Assembly: GCA_024196135.1 (NCBI GenBank)
Contig: JAMQCK010000250.1
Coordinates: 1-33,833 of the forward strand
Direction of reading: 5' to 3'
DNA: 33,833 nt
DNA from: Pleurotus ostreatus/Saccharomyces cerevisiae fusant
Lineage: Eukaryota; Opisthokonta
The notes beneath the pieces are model-generated. The model ran no database searches. It was not told where the DNA came from and worked only from the letters and a program-made list of their open reading frames with translations. The position numbers and the translations under genes are program-made. This document shows, piece after piece, positions 1-9,804 of this stretch. Position 1 is the first letter of the stretch, and each line of letters opens with the position of its first letter.

Positions 1-219
1 GGGGAGCGAGGAATGTGGAAGCATGAGGAGGGGCACAGGACGCACGTTCAGGAAGGAGGTGACATCGTAGACCTTATTCTTGATGATCACCCAGCACGAC
101 CTGCAAGCAAAAGGAAGGGGGGAAGGGGGAACGTGTCAGCCCGGCATGCCCCACCAGCAACCCATCCGCACGCACTCCCGCGTGTTATGCTTCTCCACTT
201 CCTCCAGCGTCCAGCTCAT
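1..219 (-). CDS. CYB2: 5' end of a cytochrome b5-domain protein, probably flavocytochrome b2 (L-lactate dehydrogenase), cut by window edge
   Basis: Seen: exon 1 runs 219-176 and starts at the ATG complementary to 217-219. A GT-AG intron (175-101) follows, then exon 2 (100-46), then a GTGCGT donor at 45 that leads off the window. The two exons join in frame to begin MSWTLEEVEKHNTRE and continue SCWVIIKNKVYDVTSFLN. Known: this is the first half of the cytochrome b5 heme-binding fold, normally followed by the heme-ligand HPGG segment, which would lie in the next exon outside the window. A b5 domain at the very N-terminus with this wording is typical of fungal flavocytochrome b2, which oxidises L-lactate to pyruvate and passes electrons to cytochrome c. 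Inference: the identity beyond the b5 domain rests on family resemblance only; a nitrate reductase, desaturase or stand-alone cytochrome b5 is possible. No mitochondrial presequence is visible upstream of this Met. Confidence 0.72.
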
Positions 220-977
220 GATGGTCGTGCCGTCGTGTGATGCAGGCCGTGTCGTGCAAGAAGTGCAGAAACCCAAGAAACAGTCGCGCCAGCCTATCTA
301 GCCAGCGGTCTCAAGAAAGCAGTCCAGCGGTCGCAAGAAAGCGGTCCAGGGAACGGGAAAGAGAAGGGGCCGACGAAGGCGCGGCATCCGCTGCATCTCC
401 CCGCATGGTTGGGGAACTCGTCTAAGCCCCGGACCGCGGCCCGTCATTGCTTGTCGGCCCGCTCCGAGTCCGGGCCAATGAAAGTGGCGACATTCGACTT
501 GTATTCGACCATCTGTATGCGACTTATTGAACTCGAAAATAGCTCTGAGCTTGAATGGCAGATTGTGTTGAGAATCCTGTACGTTGCTTTTTCTCGGCTC
601 CATTTACGCTGGCTGCAAGTTCATGTACTCATGTACGCATTTGCAAGCGCAATCATTGCTGGGCCTTCGCGACGCTGCCATCTACTCTTCTATACTGCTT
701 CAAGCCTGTGCAGTGTAATGTTGCATGGAATGTCCTCAAGCTGCTGCCAGACCAGGAGGGACCACGCGCCACCGTGAATGGCTCGCTCGCACGCCATCCG
801 GGCCGACTTCCGCAGACATCAAATGGGCCGGGGCGGCGGGCCCTTGCGCGTCCATCGTCCTTGTCCTCAACCCTCATAGACCTTTCTCATCCTCCGCAGT
901 ACCTTTTGCTCAGCCTGCTTCATCCTTGCCCACTCGACCAGCTCCTTAGAGGACATACACTGTGACACTGTGGCACC
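220..977. other. Divergent intergenic region
   Basis: About 760 bases between the start of the b5-domain gene (leftward) and the FunK1 kinase gene (rightward), so it should hold both promoters. Short open frames exist on both strands, but none has a convincing protein or splice pattern. The only structure I see is the 22-base direct repeat at 302-345. No clear TATA box is visible close to either start. Confidence 0.6.
302..345. repeat. 22-base direct repeat, two adjacent copies
   Basis: Copies at 302-323 and 324-345 match at 20 of 22 positions; each begins CCAGCGGTC and contains CAAGAAAGC. A degenerate piece of the same motif lies just upstream (about 272-290). It sits in the divergent promoter region, so it could be a regulator-binding repeat or simply a recent local duplication. 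Confidence 0.75.
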
Positions 978-3538
978 ATGCCCGCGCCAACTCACGCAGT
1001 CTCCGTCGAGGGCTTCTGGCAGACTTACATCGAACCTCTTGGCTACGAACGGGTCTCTCCTCAAGACATGAACTGCCTACTCAAGCGCCTCAGGAGTGAA
1101 GGGCTCATACAAGGCAGAAACTGGAATGGCTTGGAGGCACAAGAGCTCATGTCCGATAGCGCATACAAGGCATCTCTCGTCAAGGTCGTCAACGCCGTGC
1201 TAAAGGCTGCTGCTACATGCCCCTCCGGCCGCTTCTCGCGTGTGAAAAGGACGAGTCTATTCGAAAGCCGATCTCAGTATGAAGAGTTGCTAGAGGTACC
1301 CGGTGCCGGCGCCTATGACCCCGAATCCTTTCACGTCGACGCTCTTCATCACCTATGCAAGTCTACCTACGTGCCGGGTGCTCGTGCGGGGAATGCCTGC
1401 TGCAATCGCATTCGGTCTCGAAGGCACAAGCGCATCGTAAATACGGCCGACGTCGTGTCTTCGTGGCTCATCAAAGCCAGGCACGTAAGCGGTTACATTG
1501 ACGTGAGCGTGAGTGCGAGCGACAGTTGTGGACCTCCTTGATTCTGACAACTGGAGAATACAGTATAAGTCCTGCGCCGCTGCGGGTCAGTATCTCTGCG
1601 CCGACATTCGTCGGAAATTCCACTTTGCTATCACCGTCGAGGGCTCGCAGGCGCGTCTTTGGTGCCACTCTCGCTCGCTCTCGGTCGTAACCAATACATT
1701 TGACATTCATGCGGTGCGTAGTCATCTCATTCACACATCGCTATCGACTGAGGAACTCTAGAGCAAGGAAGAGTTGATTCAATGGATCCTGTTCGTATCC
1801 TTCGCCACCGAACACCAACTCGGCTTCGATCAAACCGTCACCCGCGTCGTCGACAAGAGGAAGCGGTGGCAATACCAGTTCGACATTCCTCACGACGACA
1901 ATACTGTCCGCACGTATCAGACCGTTGGCACCCTCTATGAGAGCTGTACGTCGTCGCTCGGGCACGGCGCCGTGCGGGTCTTCAAGGTCAAACGCGTGAC
2001 CGAAAAGGGCAAGGCCGACTCGTTCTCCAAAGAGGACAAGCAGGTGTATGTGCTGCGCGACTGCTGGCTCTTAGATGACGAAGGCATCGACCTGGAGACG
2101 GAAACCCAACAGGCTCTGAAGCGCGCTCTCGAGGCTTGCACCCAGTCGAAAGAGGAGGTGGAAGACGTCTCGCGGTATCTTATGCAGATCGACGCCGAGG
2201 GCGTCGTCGAAAGGGAAGAGCTCAAGATACTGGGCCGCAAGCACCGTCGGACGCTGTTCCGACATGTCTGTACCGATCTGTACAAGGTTCACGATCCTGC
2301 GGTCTTCTTTTTCGCCCTCGATAAGGCTGTGTTCGGTACTTGTTTTCGTCCTTCACGATGTCCGCGAAGACTGATATCTTCTCGTCTCGTAGTACTAAAC
2401 TGGTTCCGTCGCATTGGCTGGATGCATCGCGATGTCAGCCCGGGGAATATCATGGTACGACGCCTATCCGGGTCGTCTGTCGGGCCTTTATGTCAGCGCT
2501 ATACGGCGCACCTCGCTGACCTCGAGTGGTGTCGAGAATACTCCAAGATCTCTCCGCGCGAGTTCGTAGCGGTACGCCACATATCCCTCATCTCGTGTCA
2601 TGCTCCATGTGCTCATTACAACAAAACAGGGAACAATGAGATACATGGCCTTCGAAGCACTGAATGGCAGGCACATGTTCACTCAGGGAAGCAAGAAGAT
2701 CAAGCTGGCCGACACGTATCTCGTCCAAAACCCCCTCCACGATCTCGAGTCTACCCTCTGGATGGCCCTTGAGTTCGCTATGTGCTACGTGCCTCGCCGA
2801 TTGCTCACGACGAAGTTTTGTGAGGACCTCTCCTCGACGTTAGTGTTGCTGGAGCGCCGATGCAATGGTCTGTTCCCCCATTCGACGCCAGCGACGTGGG
2901 AACGGACCATATTTCTGTTGAAGGCTCCCTCATGGAAGGAGGTCGAGTCGTTGCTTCGCAAAGTACACGGCGACGACTCCCCTCTGGCTAGACTTCCAAG
3001 CCTCCTCGTCGATCTCACGAACGTCTATGAGGCCGTGGAGAAGCAGATTGACTATGATGGTTATCAGTTCGACGACGATGGTGCTCAGAAGCGCATGCCG
3101 AAGGAACTCTTCGACGAGCATGCGAAGATCTACGACGACGTGCGCGCGGTCTTCCAGACGATATCGCGGTACTACGCCGACGTCGAGGGCCAGGACGCCT
3201 TCGTGCCCCTTGGGCAAGTCAACCTTTGCACGGGCGAGATAAATGCAGAGCCTGACCCAGCGCCTTCCGAGGGCTCCGCATCCGAGGCTATGGACGTTGA
3301 CGAGGAAGAGCAAGACGAGGATCATCGGGACGAGCAGGAGAAACATCAGCAGAGGTCGACTAAGCGCAAAGCACCAGATGAGGATGCAGTTCTGCCATGT
3401 CGCCCGAAGCGCTTGCGGACTATGGCACCGCCTGACGCCCCGCCCCAAACGCATGAGCGGGCAAAGGTCAACCAAGCGGCAAGCGGCCGGCAGGCGCTTC
3501 GTCGGTCCGCACGTTTAGTGGCACGAAACAATAGATGA
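978..3538 (+). CDS. FunK1-family fungal protein kinase-like protein
   Basis: Five exons: 978-1484, 1564-1713, 1762-2335, 2393-2571, 2630-3538, giving about 772 residues. Introns are GT-AG, with a CTGAC branch site in the first. Seen: an N-terminal region with ARLWCHSRS and the segment FVSFATEHQLGFDQTV, as in FunK1 proteins; the catalytic loop MHRDVSPGNIM (His422-Arg423-Asp424); and a DLE metal-binding motif (about 453-455) in place of DFG. The activation-segment region GTMRYMAFEAL follows, then an acidic and basic tail rich in Asp/Glu with KRKAPDED and RPKR nuclear-signal-like stretches. Known: FunK1 kinases are a family greatly expanded in mushroom-forming basidiomycetes; their substrates are mostly unknown. 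Odd: the expected ATP-binding Lys in the YVLKD motif reads Arg (YVLRD, Arg318, codon 2056-2058), so activity is uncertain. An in-frame 42-base stretch after NIM (2454-2495) has GT and AG ends, but I kept it as coding because it is short for an intron. The N-terminal exon boundaries are less certain than the kinase core. Confidence 0.88.
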
Positions 3539-4077
3539 CTGACTACTGTAATGCTGGACATGGCGAGAAGGCATCGCTGAGCGATTGTATCGGTAGGCAC
3601 ACATCGTAGATAGACCATTTGTGTACTCTACCCAAGGACGTATTGACTGGATCCTCCAGCCAGATCTAAGCGCTTACCCGCTCTCAATGCGGGTCATCCT
3701 GAAGTTTAACCGCGCGTGACCACATAACACGATCCCGTGATCGTGGAATGATCAATGTTGAGCGCGTGTGACAGACGTTGACGCGTGCCAGCTGCCGCAT
3801 ACGACGGCGCAGACCGGATCGGCAGACTCAAGCGCTAAGGTGAATTGGCGAGACCCAGGTGAGACGAGGCCGAATATCCAGGCGCAAACATGGCGGGGAA
3901 ACAGCAATCAAGCTCGGAGCCCCACATTAGCGCACGTGAAATGACAAACTTATGTCACGAAGCAGTGACATTCGGTAGCTTGCCTCTTCCCATAAAAGTC
4001 GCGCTTTCGCTTGCTTCTTGCCTTCGCTTCTGCACTTGTCGCACAGAACCCACCACCGTCGAAATTTATTCGCATCG
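3539..4077. other. Intergenic region between FunK1 gene and acidic protein gene
   Basis: Holds the 3' flank of the kinase gene and the promoter of the next gene. A CATAAAAG element at about 3990-3997 followed by pyrimidine-rich sequence (CTTCTTGCCTTCGCTTC) leads up to the ATG at 4078, a usual arrangement in fungal promoters. Short open frames on both strands here look accidental. Confidence 0.55.
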
Positions 4078-5214
4078 ATGGACTCACTGCTATTCGCCGA
4101 AAGCTCCCGCAGGAGATCCCAATCGGCCTCGCCATCTGGCCATCTCGCCGCACACAAAAATGTCGAGCAGCCATCGCTGGCGCCAGGGCGATTCGACCGT
4201 GCATCACTGGTATCGGGCAAGTGGAACGTGGACTCGTGGCGCAAGGGGACAAAGCGCAAGCAGGGCCTCTCGGTACGTCCCCTGCTCCCTCCCACTGGCG
4301 GGATGTACTGATGTCCACTTCAGAGCCCGACCCCGGACTCGAGAGCCCCGCCGCCATCGCTAGCATCGTCTGGGCGCTTCATTAGACCCTCGCTAGCGAC
4401 GTCTGCTGCCGACTTCCAGCTGGGAGGATCGGCGGCCGCGCGATCGCGCACGCGCACCAATGGGTCAGCGACCATGGACAGCGAGTGCGAGATGCTCAGC
4501 GAGCCGGACTTGAGCCGCCTCCGATCCGAGGCCTACTCCGATTTGCACCGTAGTGTCGCCGAGAGCAACGAGCGCTTCGTGCAGCGCATGCGCGAGCTCG
4601 AGCAACTGAGGAGCATCCCTCTTCTCAACGCACCATCTCCCGTCGTCGAGCCTCGCCACCGCGGACACAAACGCGCCTGCCATTCCTCAACGCGTCATAC
4701 CTTCTCTGCGGATCTCTCTGACGATGATGACGACGTGCTTGTATACAGCGGCGAGAGAGCGGACACGTTCGGCGGAAACCCGCGGAGGAAGCGTATGCGA
4801 GCTGCGTCTCCCAGTGGAACATCCCCGGAGAGGAGCAGCGGATACTCCTCACCCGCCGCGCCATCCTGTGACAATTCCTCCGCCTTCCCGTCAGAGGACG
4901 AGGACGACGACATCGAAATCGACGTCGGTACGGCGTGCTCGACGCTGCCTGGGCTCCCTAGCGCAGAGACGATGCCTGGCCTCTCCAGCACGGATGTTGA
5001 GACGGAATCGTCTTCGTCGCTGCGATCGTCGGCGTCATCGATCCGATCCTCCCCGCCCGCCGAATGCCAACGGCTCCCCTCGACGCGATCCGAGAAGGCG
5101 CTCGCTGCGCTTACATTGGCCATGGAGCATGGCATCGGTGTCGCGGACTACGCGGCGCTGCGCGATATCTCCGAGGGAGAGCGCGATCCCTACGGCGACA
5201 GCTACTGGGGGTGA
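4078..5214 (+). CDS. Hypothetical acidic, Ser-rich disordered protein
   Basis: Two exons, 4078-4272 and 4324-5214, joined across a 51-base GT-AG intron (GTACGT ... TTCAG) in phase 0, giving about 361 residues. I do not recognise it. Seen: a basic Ser/Arg-rich N-terminus, and a predicted helix around residues 120-150 (SEPDLSRLRSEAYSDLHRSV then ESNERFVQRMRELEQLR) that looks like the only ordered, possibly coiled-coil part. After it come acidic patches (SDDDDDV, SEDEDDDIEID), long Ser runs, and a conserved-looking end (MEHGIGVADYAALRDISEGE, then YGDSYWG). Basic KRKQ and RRKRMR clusters suggest a nuclear protein (inference). The start is chosen because it lies just after a pyrimidine-rich promoter and makes the spliced frame continuous; a shorter form starting at Met4474 is possible. 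The stop codon overlaps a donor-like GGTGAGC, but no exon downstream continues the frame. Confidence 0.68.
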
Positions 5215-6006
5215 GCGTGCTCCCATAGGTGATCCCGCTTCCCGAGGGTGAATGCGCTTCCTGAGGGCGAACGGGTTCCTGGAGCCGAACGCACTCGCCA
5301 GGAGCACTCCCACTCGCCCTTGTACCAACTTTCTTGCTTCAGGTGAAGGCGGACGCACACATGCGCCGCTGCTCCCTAACCGACCCGGTCCCCATGATCC
5401 GTGGAAAACATTTGGCGTGGATAGACACTGCCTGGACAAGGATACTGCTCCCGCTCCCGATTCTCAGTGGTTCGCGGTCTATATCACCGGAAAATTGCTT
5501 GCTTGCATCGTATACGGTATCATCGCATTTGGTCTTTCCATCGCCTTCGGTACATCCATACATATCTTCACATAACCCGCGACGTCGCCTCCGCGATGTG
5601 CGCCCACATACATACGGAACACTGCTTCTACCATCCATTCACACAAACTTATCGCATACTTGCATCAATACATACAAACATACATACCGTTGTCGACGCG
5701 CCCCTATGCGCGCCGCCGTCTTTACTGTACCTACCTGCTCGGTGTAATGTGCTGTTGTCGTACGGAACTTCTCGGGGAAGAATCGGGAGGATGTGATTGC
5801 TGGTGCTCGATTTGCGATGACGAAGGGTCCAAGAAATGTGCGTAGTAGTGTGATGCGTGTAGTAATGTGGTGCGTCCAAGAAATGTGAGTATTGTACCAA
5901 GAAATGCAGGAGTAGGGTGTCTCGGAAGCATCGTCCGTCTTCCGATGCCCAATCCCTTCTCACCCAACGACTAGGCCCAGCTCATCCCTCCTACTACTTA
6001 CCTCTC
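5215..6006. other. Convergent 3' intergenic region
   Basis: Lies between the ends of two convergent genes (4078-5214, + and 7744-6007, -). It contains an imperfect repeat of a CCYGAGGGYGAA-type motif near 5235-5270 and a run of CATA units (about 5660-5690). I see no supported gene. A rightward open frame at 5252-5575 ends in a hydrophobic stretch, but it has no splice connection or family match. Confidence 0.5.
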
Positions 6007-7744
6007 TCATCCCTCCGACCCCACCTGGCTCCCACGCGCGGCCATCTGCGCCGCCCTCCGCTCCCGCCTCGCCTGCTTGCGGGCAGTCCGCTCCGCCGCC
6101 TCCTCCTGCAGCTCCGCCAGCTCGGCGCGCAGGCGCTCGGCTTCACGCTCGACGGCGCAGCGGAGGGAGATCTCGGTCGAGAGCTGGTCCTCGAGCCGTC
6201 GGCGCGCGATGGACTCGAGGGCGAGGGTGTGGTGCATGTCTGGGTGGGTTGGAGTTAGTGGGTGGGTGGAGAGGCGAGTGGATGAGCGGAGAAGCGAGTG
6301 GATGGGCGGAGAGGCGAGTGGGAGAGAGAAGTGGGCGGGTAGGATCAAGGTACAGAGGGACGAGGAAGGAGAGACGGAGGGTTGGTGAGAAAGGAAAGGA
6401 CAGTGAATGGTACTCACGATGGATGATATGTCGCGCACCGGAGGTTAGGAAGCCATCGTACTCGGGGAGTAACATCGCAAAGTCGAGGGCGAAGTCATGC
6501 AGATGGGCAGTGTCCAGACTGCTTTCTGTCTTGGCTTTCTGCAAAGGACGAGAAGCGGGACGCGTCTTTGTTATGGGCGTGCGCGTCTTGGCTTTCGACG
6601 CGCGTGATGGTACGTATTCCTCGAGGGGTGGTGGCAGAGGGATCTTGGGAATGTGCGCAACCGTAGGAGTTTGTGCGACAGCAGGCTCGAGGGGCGTCGG
6701 TGCGCATGACGCAGCGGCCGGCGGCTGGGTTCGTGGGTACTCAGCATGGCTGCTGGCAGGAGGAGTCGGAGGCAGGACGAGAGGAGGAGGTAGAAGGGCA
6801 GGCTGCTGCCAAATCGGAGGTGCAACGGCGGAGTCTGTGCGGGCGAATGGCTCACATCCTTGCTCATCGTTCTCAGTCAAGATCGTGTCTTGCGTGGGCG
6901 TCAGGTCGATCTGCGTAGCCAGAGATACGCGAGGCGAGCTCATCACTGCCTCGCTCGTAGGTCCTGTCGTCTTTCCTGGCTGTATGCCTGATTCCTGCTG
7001 CCCCATCGGCGCACTGATCGGTTCAGCTGAGACCGGGGTTCCCCTCGATTCCTGCGTAGGGTGTTCTGGGGCAGTCTGTGCCAAGTCTTGGTGATATGGG
7101 GCTTCTAGTGCTATCACCGGGGCGCTATCCTCAGCTGTTTCTCGGGTACTGGACGCCGCGTATAAGGAAGGTTGTTCATCCACCGGACTGACGCTCTCCG
7201 TCCGGAATCGGCTGCGGGGCGGGAGACGCTTTGGCTTGGGTGCGATGTCGAGTTGTGCAAGACGATTGGTAGGTGAGGGACCGGATAGGGCTATGCGTGA
7301 TGTGTTCGGATGGCAACCAATTTGGGGGAGGAGGATCACTCACAAGCACGCCGCCCGCGCTTTGGCGTTGGTTTCTGCGAGTCCTTCTCCGCCTTCGAGG
7401 TCATTTCGGGCGCAGCAGATGCATTGCATGGTGTCCCCTTGCTCTTCCCGGCCCTCGCAGGCGACTTTCCGGTCCTCGATCTCGTTTGTCTGGCCTCTAC
7501 AGAGGACGCCGGCTCGTATTCTGCAGACGATCGCTTAGCCGTGCACTGTGAACTGAGCAACCACCTACGCACTCTGTCGCTTCCGCGCAGGTAAAGGGGG
7601 CACCTCAACATAATCTATCCGAGAGATTAGATACCTCGGGACAACTCGTGTTCGCTAGCGCTCACCGAGTACAAGGGAAAGCTTCCGCTTATTCTGAGGT
7701 GCGGGGACGCTGGACGCGCGTCGCTTGCGCGCGCTCTCTTCCAT
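6007..7744 (-). CDS. Hypothetical proline-rich protein with C-terminal coiled coil
   Basis: Four exons on the minus strand: 7744-7666, 7520-7344, 7290-6418, 6239-6007, about 453 residues; all junctions are phase 1 GT-AG. I do not recognise a named family. Seen: a basic N-terminus (MEESARKRRASS, QNKRKLSL) that could be a nuclear signal; Lys/Arg/Ser-rich linker; and a long low-complexity middle rich in Pro, Ala, Thr and Gln. A short ordered block, LHDFALDFAMLLPEYDGFLT (about residues 345-365), is followed by a strongly charged helix from ESIARRRLEDQLSTEI through AERLRAELAELQEEAAERTA, which should form a coiled coil and ends the protein. The ordered block and coiled coil are the parts likely to be conserved and to mediate binding (inference). 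The first intron (144 bases) and third intron (178 bases, carrying a tandem repeat) are longer than the local norm of about 50, so the first exon is the least certain. Confidence 0.68.
6265..6324. repeat. Tandem repeat, three units of 20 bases, inside an intron
   Basis: Three head-to-tail copies of a 20-base unit of the form GCGGAGARGCGAGTGGATGR (first copy GGTGGAG instead of GCGGAG). It lies in the third intron (6417-6240) of the minus-strand proline-rich protein gene. On the transcript strand it reads as a pyrimidine-rich CCATCCACTCGC run just before the CCCAG acceptor. Confidence 0.8.
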
Positions 7745-8839
7745 GGTCTCGCGCTTCAGCGTGTCCCCCTTGAGTCCTCCAGTGAGGTAAGTGGAGGGTC
7801 GTCGTGGAGAGCGTTGGGGAGACGAGTGAATGTAAGAGGTACGGAAGCCCGATCGTGCATCGTGCACGTCAATACGGCCCGGGATCCGATGACCTGATGG
7901 GAAGACTTGGAGGAATATCGAGCAGCGCACATCGGACGAATTGCCTGGGGAAGGTTGCTGCAAAATCGTGGCAAGGGACGCGCCCTTGATGGTGGGGGCC
8001 ACGCCTGTCAGACCTTGGACGCAAAGTTCAGCAGCCACTTGCGTGACTTTCACGTGCGTCTCACGTGCAGGATGTTCGTCTTTCGCAGATAGTTGATGCT
8101 CACCAAAGTAGTTCCGGAGATACAAAGCATCAGTCGTACTAATAGCACGATGACTTCCAGAGACTGGCTTGTATTACAATGCGCGCTTTCCGCGCAAGCG
8201 ACGTGCAAGTATGTGCATTTCCTCAGCTGATGAAGAGCGTCGACTCAGCGTGCTTCGGACAACGCCTCTGTCATGGGTCAAATAACAGGTAAATTCATTT
8301 TTTTGTCTATTGGTAGACGGCCAGACGCGCTTGCAACAGCAGCCTTGATGACGGCGCCGACGACTTCGACTAGAGTTGTCAAGATCGCGCTGTCGGTTTT
8401 CATGCTTTCCTGAGGTTTTGGCAGCTCTTATTGAATATTTTCAGTGCAGCCATAGTATTCCAGCGGCTTTATCATAGCTTCCATTTTCTTAAAAGGGGCG
8501 CGCTCGTACCCGAGGCTTGATGTACGGGAGCCAGAAAAATCTGATGGAAGGTCCTGCGGGGTGGTCGTTTGCATGCGTGACTGCCCAGCATCCGCTTTTC
8601 GTGAAGAATGTCGTGCTAAGAGTGGTGAGCTACGATGATTAGAGCGTTCGCCGTCTGCGATACGAAGGTGCATGATGGTTCAGTTCAGAACAATAGCCGG
8701 GCATAGCCGTGTGTTTGATCCCGTCCCACGTGCACGGGAGTCGGTCCGGTCTGCGGTGACGTCAGTGCCTGGCTGCGCGCCAGCGTGGCCAAGGGGCGTC
8801 GCTCCTTGCTCGACGACGCCCATCTTCTTCCCGACCACC
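7745..8839. other. Divergent intergenic region, about 1.1 kb
   Basis: The longest gap in the window, between divergent starts at 7744 (-) and 8840 (+). A TGACGTCA palindrome lies at 8757-8764. Several short open frames occur on both strands but none has a recognisable product. The frame that opens at 8672 runs straight into the J-domain gene and could extend its N-terminus by 56 residues. Confidence 0.5.
8757..8764. promoter_or_regulatory. TGACGTCA (CRE/ATF-type) palindrome upstream of the J-domain gene
   Basis: A perfect 8-base TGACGTCA, 76 bases before the chosen ATG at 8840. Known: this is the binding site of bZIP proteins of the ATF/CREB type, which in fungi act in stress responses; this would suit a chaperone co-factor gene. 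The link is inferred from position only. Confidence 0.45.
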
Positions 8840-9572
8840 ATGACCTCTTTTCCCGACTATTACAGGATCCTGAACATCCAGAAGTCTGCCACCGCAGATG
8901 AAATAAGACAGGCGTACAAGAAGGAGTCTTTGAAGTACGTGTCACCATTACCCTCTCCCGGCTTTGCCGACTGAATTCGCACAGGACTCACCCAGACCGC
9001 TTGGCGAATGCAACGGACACGGAGCGTAGGCGGGCGACAGAGCGCTTTCAAGCAGTTGCAGACGCATACTACGTGTTGTCCGACGCGTCACGCCGTAGGG
9101 AGTACGACGCGCTCTACTCATCACGATCATTCGACGAGAAGACGGAGGACCCTTCCTCGTCGAACAACTTCTTCGCTCAATTTGCGAATATGTTTGGCGG
9201 AGGCTCCGAGCGTGCTGCCCCGCAACCAGAGCGGCCAGACGCAGAGGGTACCTTCGCCGACGTGTTCGAGGAGGTGCGTCATCCCGCGTCCTCACAAAAT
9301 CATGACTGACACCTTCCCAGCTCCTGCGTCCGGAGGTTCAGAAGAGAGTACCCTGGTGGACCTACGTTGGTACCGTCTGCGGAGGCGGTATTGGCTTCAT
9401 CGTCGCCAACCTCCCCGGTATGGGTCTCGGCGCCATGGCGGGCAATCGACTAGGCGCCATTCGAGACGCCAAGGGCAAGAGCGTCGCCGCTGTCTTTGGT
9501 CAACTCGGGGGTCAGCAGAAGGCTGAGATTCTGCGTGCCCTCGCGATGAAGGTCTTGGGCTCTATCGGTTAG
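8840..9572 (+). CDS. J-domain (DnaJ/Hsp40) protein with glycine-rich C-terminal segment
   Basis: Three exons: 8840-8934, 8985-9273, 9321-9572, about 211 residues. Seen: a complete J domain at the N-terminus starting DYYRILNIQKSATADEIRQA, with the HPD signature formed across the first intron junction (KTHPDR, about residues 33-37) and the helix ending in YYVLSDASRRREYD. A linker NNFFAQFANMFGGGSE follows. The C-terminal part VGTVCGGGIGFIVANLPGMG continues LGAMAGNRLGAIRD, a glycine-rich hydrophobic segment like a glycine zipper, likely to sit in or on a membrane. There is no zinc-finger or DnaJ C-terminal substrate domain, so this is a class C (type III) J protein. Known: the HPD motif stimulates Hsp70 ATPase. 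Partner and membrane are unknown. An in-frame Met at 8672 would add an Arg-rich 56-residue extension that could act as a mitochondrial presequence. Confidence 0.88.
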
Positions 9573-9804
9573 GTGTCGATCGTCTGGACTCGCTGGATTC
9601 ATCTTTCAGTCTTGTATTGTAAATTATGTACGCAGTAGCTTTCTTCAAGTCCTACATGTAACCCAAGCGAATACACGGGCATAATGTATCATGTACCCTT
9701 CCGGCCTAGCAAGTCCCAGTTGAACGGCGCACAGTCGGACCCTCGCGCCGATGTTCCGAATTCGAATAAGGGCTTGTGCCCCCGGTGGCCGACTTCCTCC
9801 CACC

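Noticed and set aside
298..603. Minus-strand open frame of about 100 residues
   Set aside because: Low-complexity Arg/Pro composition, no promoter or splice signals, and it crosses the direct repeat; probably chance in GC-rich DNA.
2454..2495. Possible 42-base in-frame intron in the FunK1 gene
   Set aside because: GT and AG ends exist, but 42 bases is below the sizes seen in this window; kept as coding, though it cannot be excluded.
3890..4385. Several overlapping short frames on both strands
   Set aside because: They overlap the promoter and first exon of the gene starting at 4078, whose spliced frame explains the region better.
5252..5575. Rightward open frame ending in a hydrophobic, membrane-like stretch
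   Set aside because: No splice path connects it in frame to the preceding gene (joining at the GTGAGC donor gives an immediate stop), it has no family resemblance, and it lies in a convergent 3' region.
6143..7339. Single long minus-strand frame of about 400 residues
   Set aside because: Its first and last parts are intron: spliced frames at both ends agree in phase and give a coiled-coil C-terminus, while the unspliced end is a translation of the tandem repeat.
8428..8673. Minus-strand frame in the 1.1-kb gap
   Set aside because: No recognisable domain, no introns or start context to support it.
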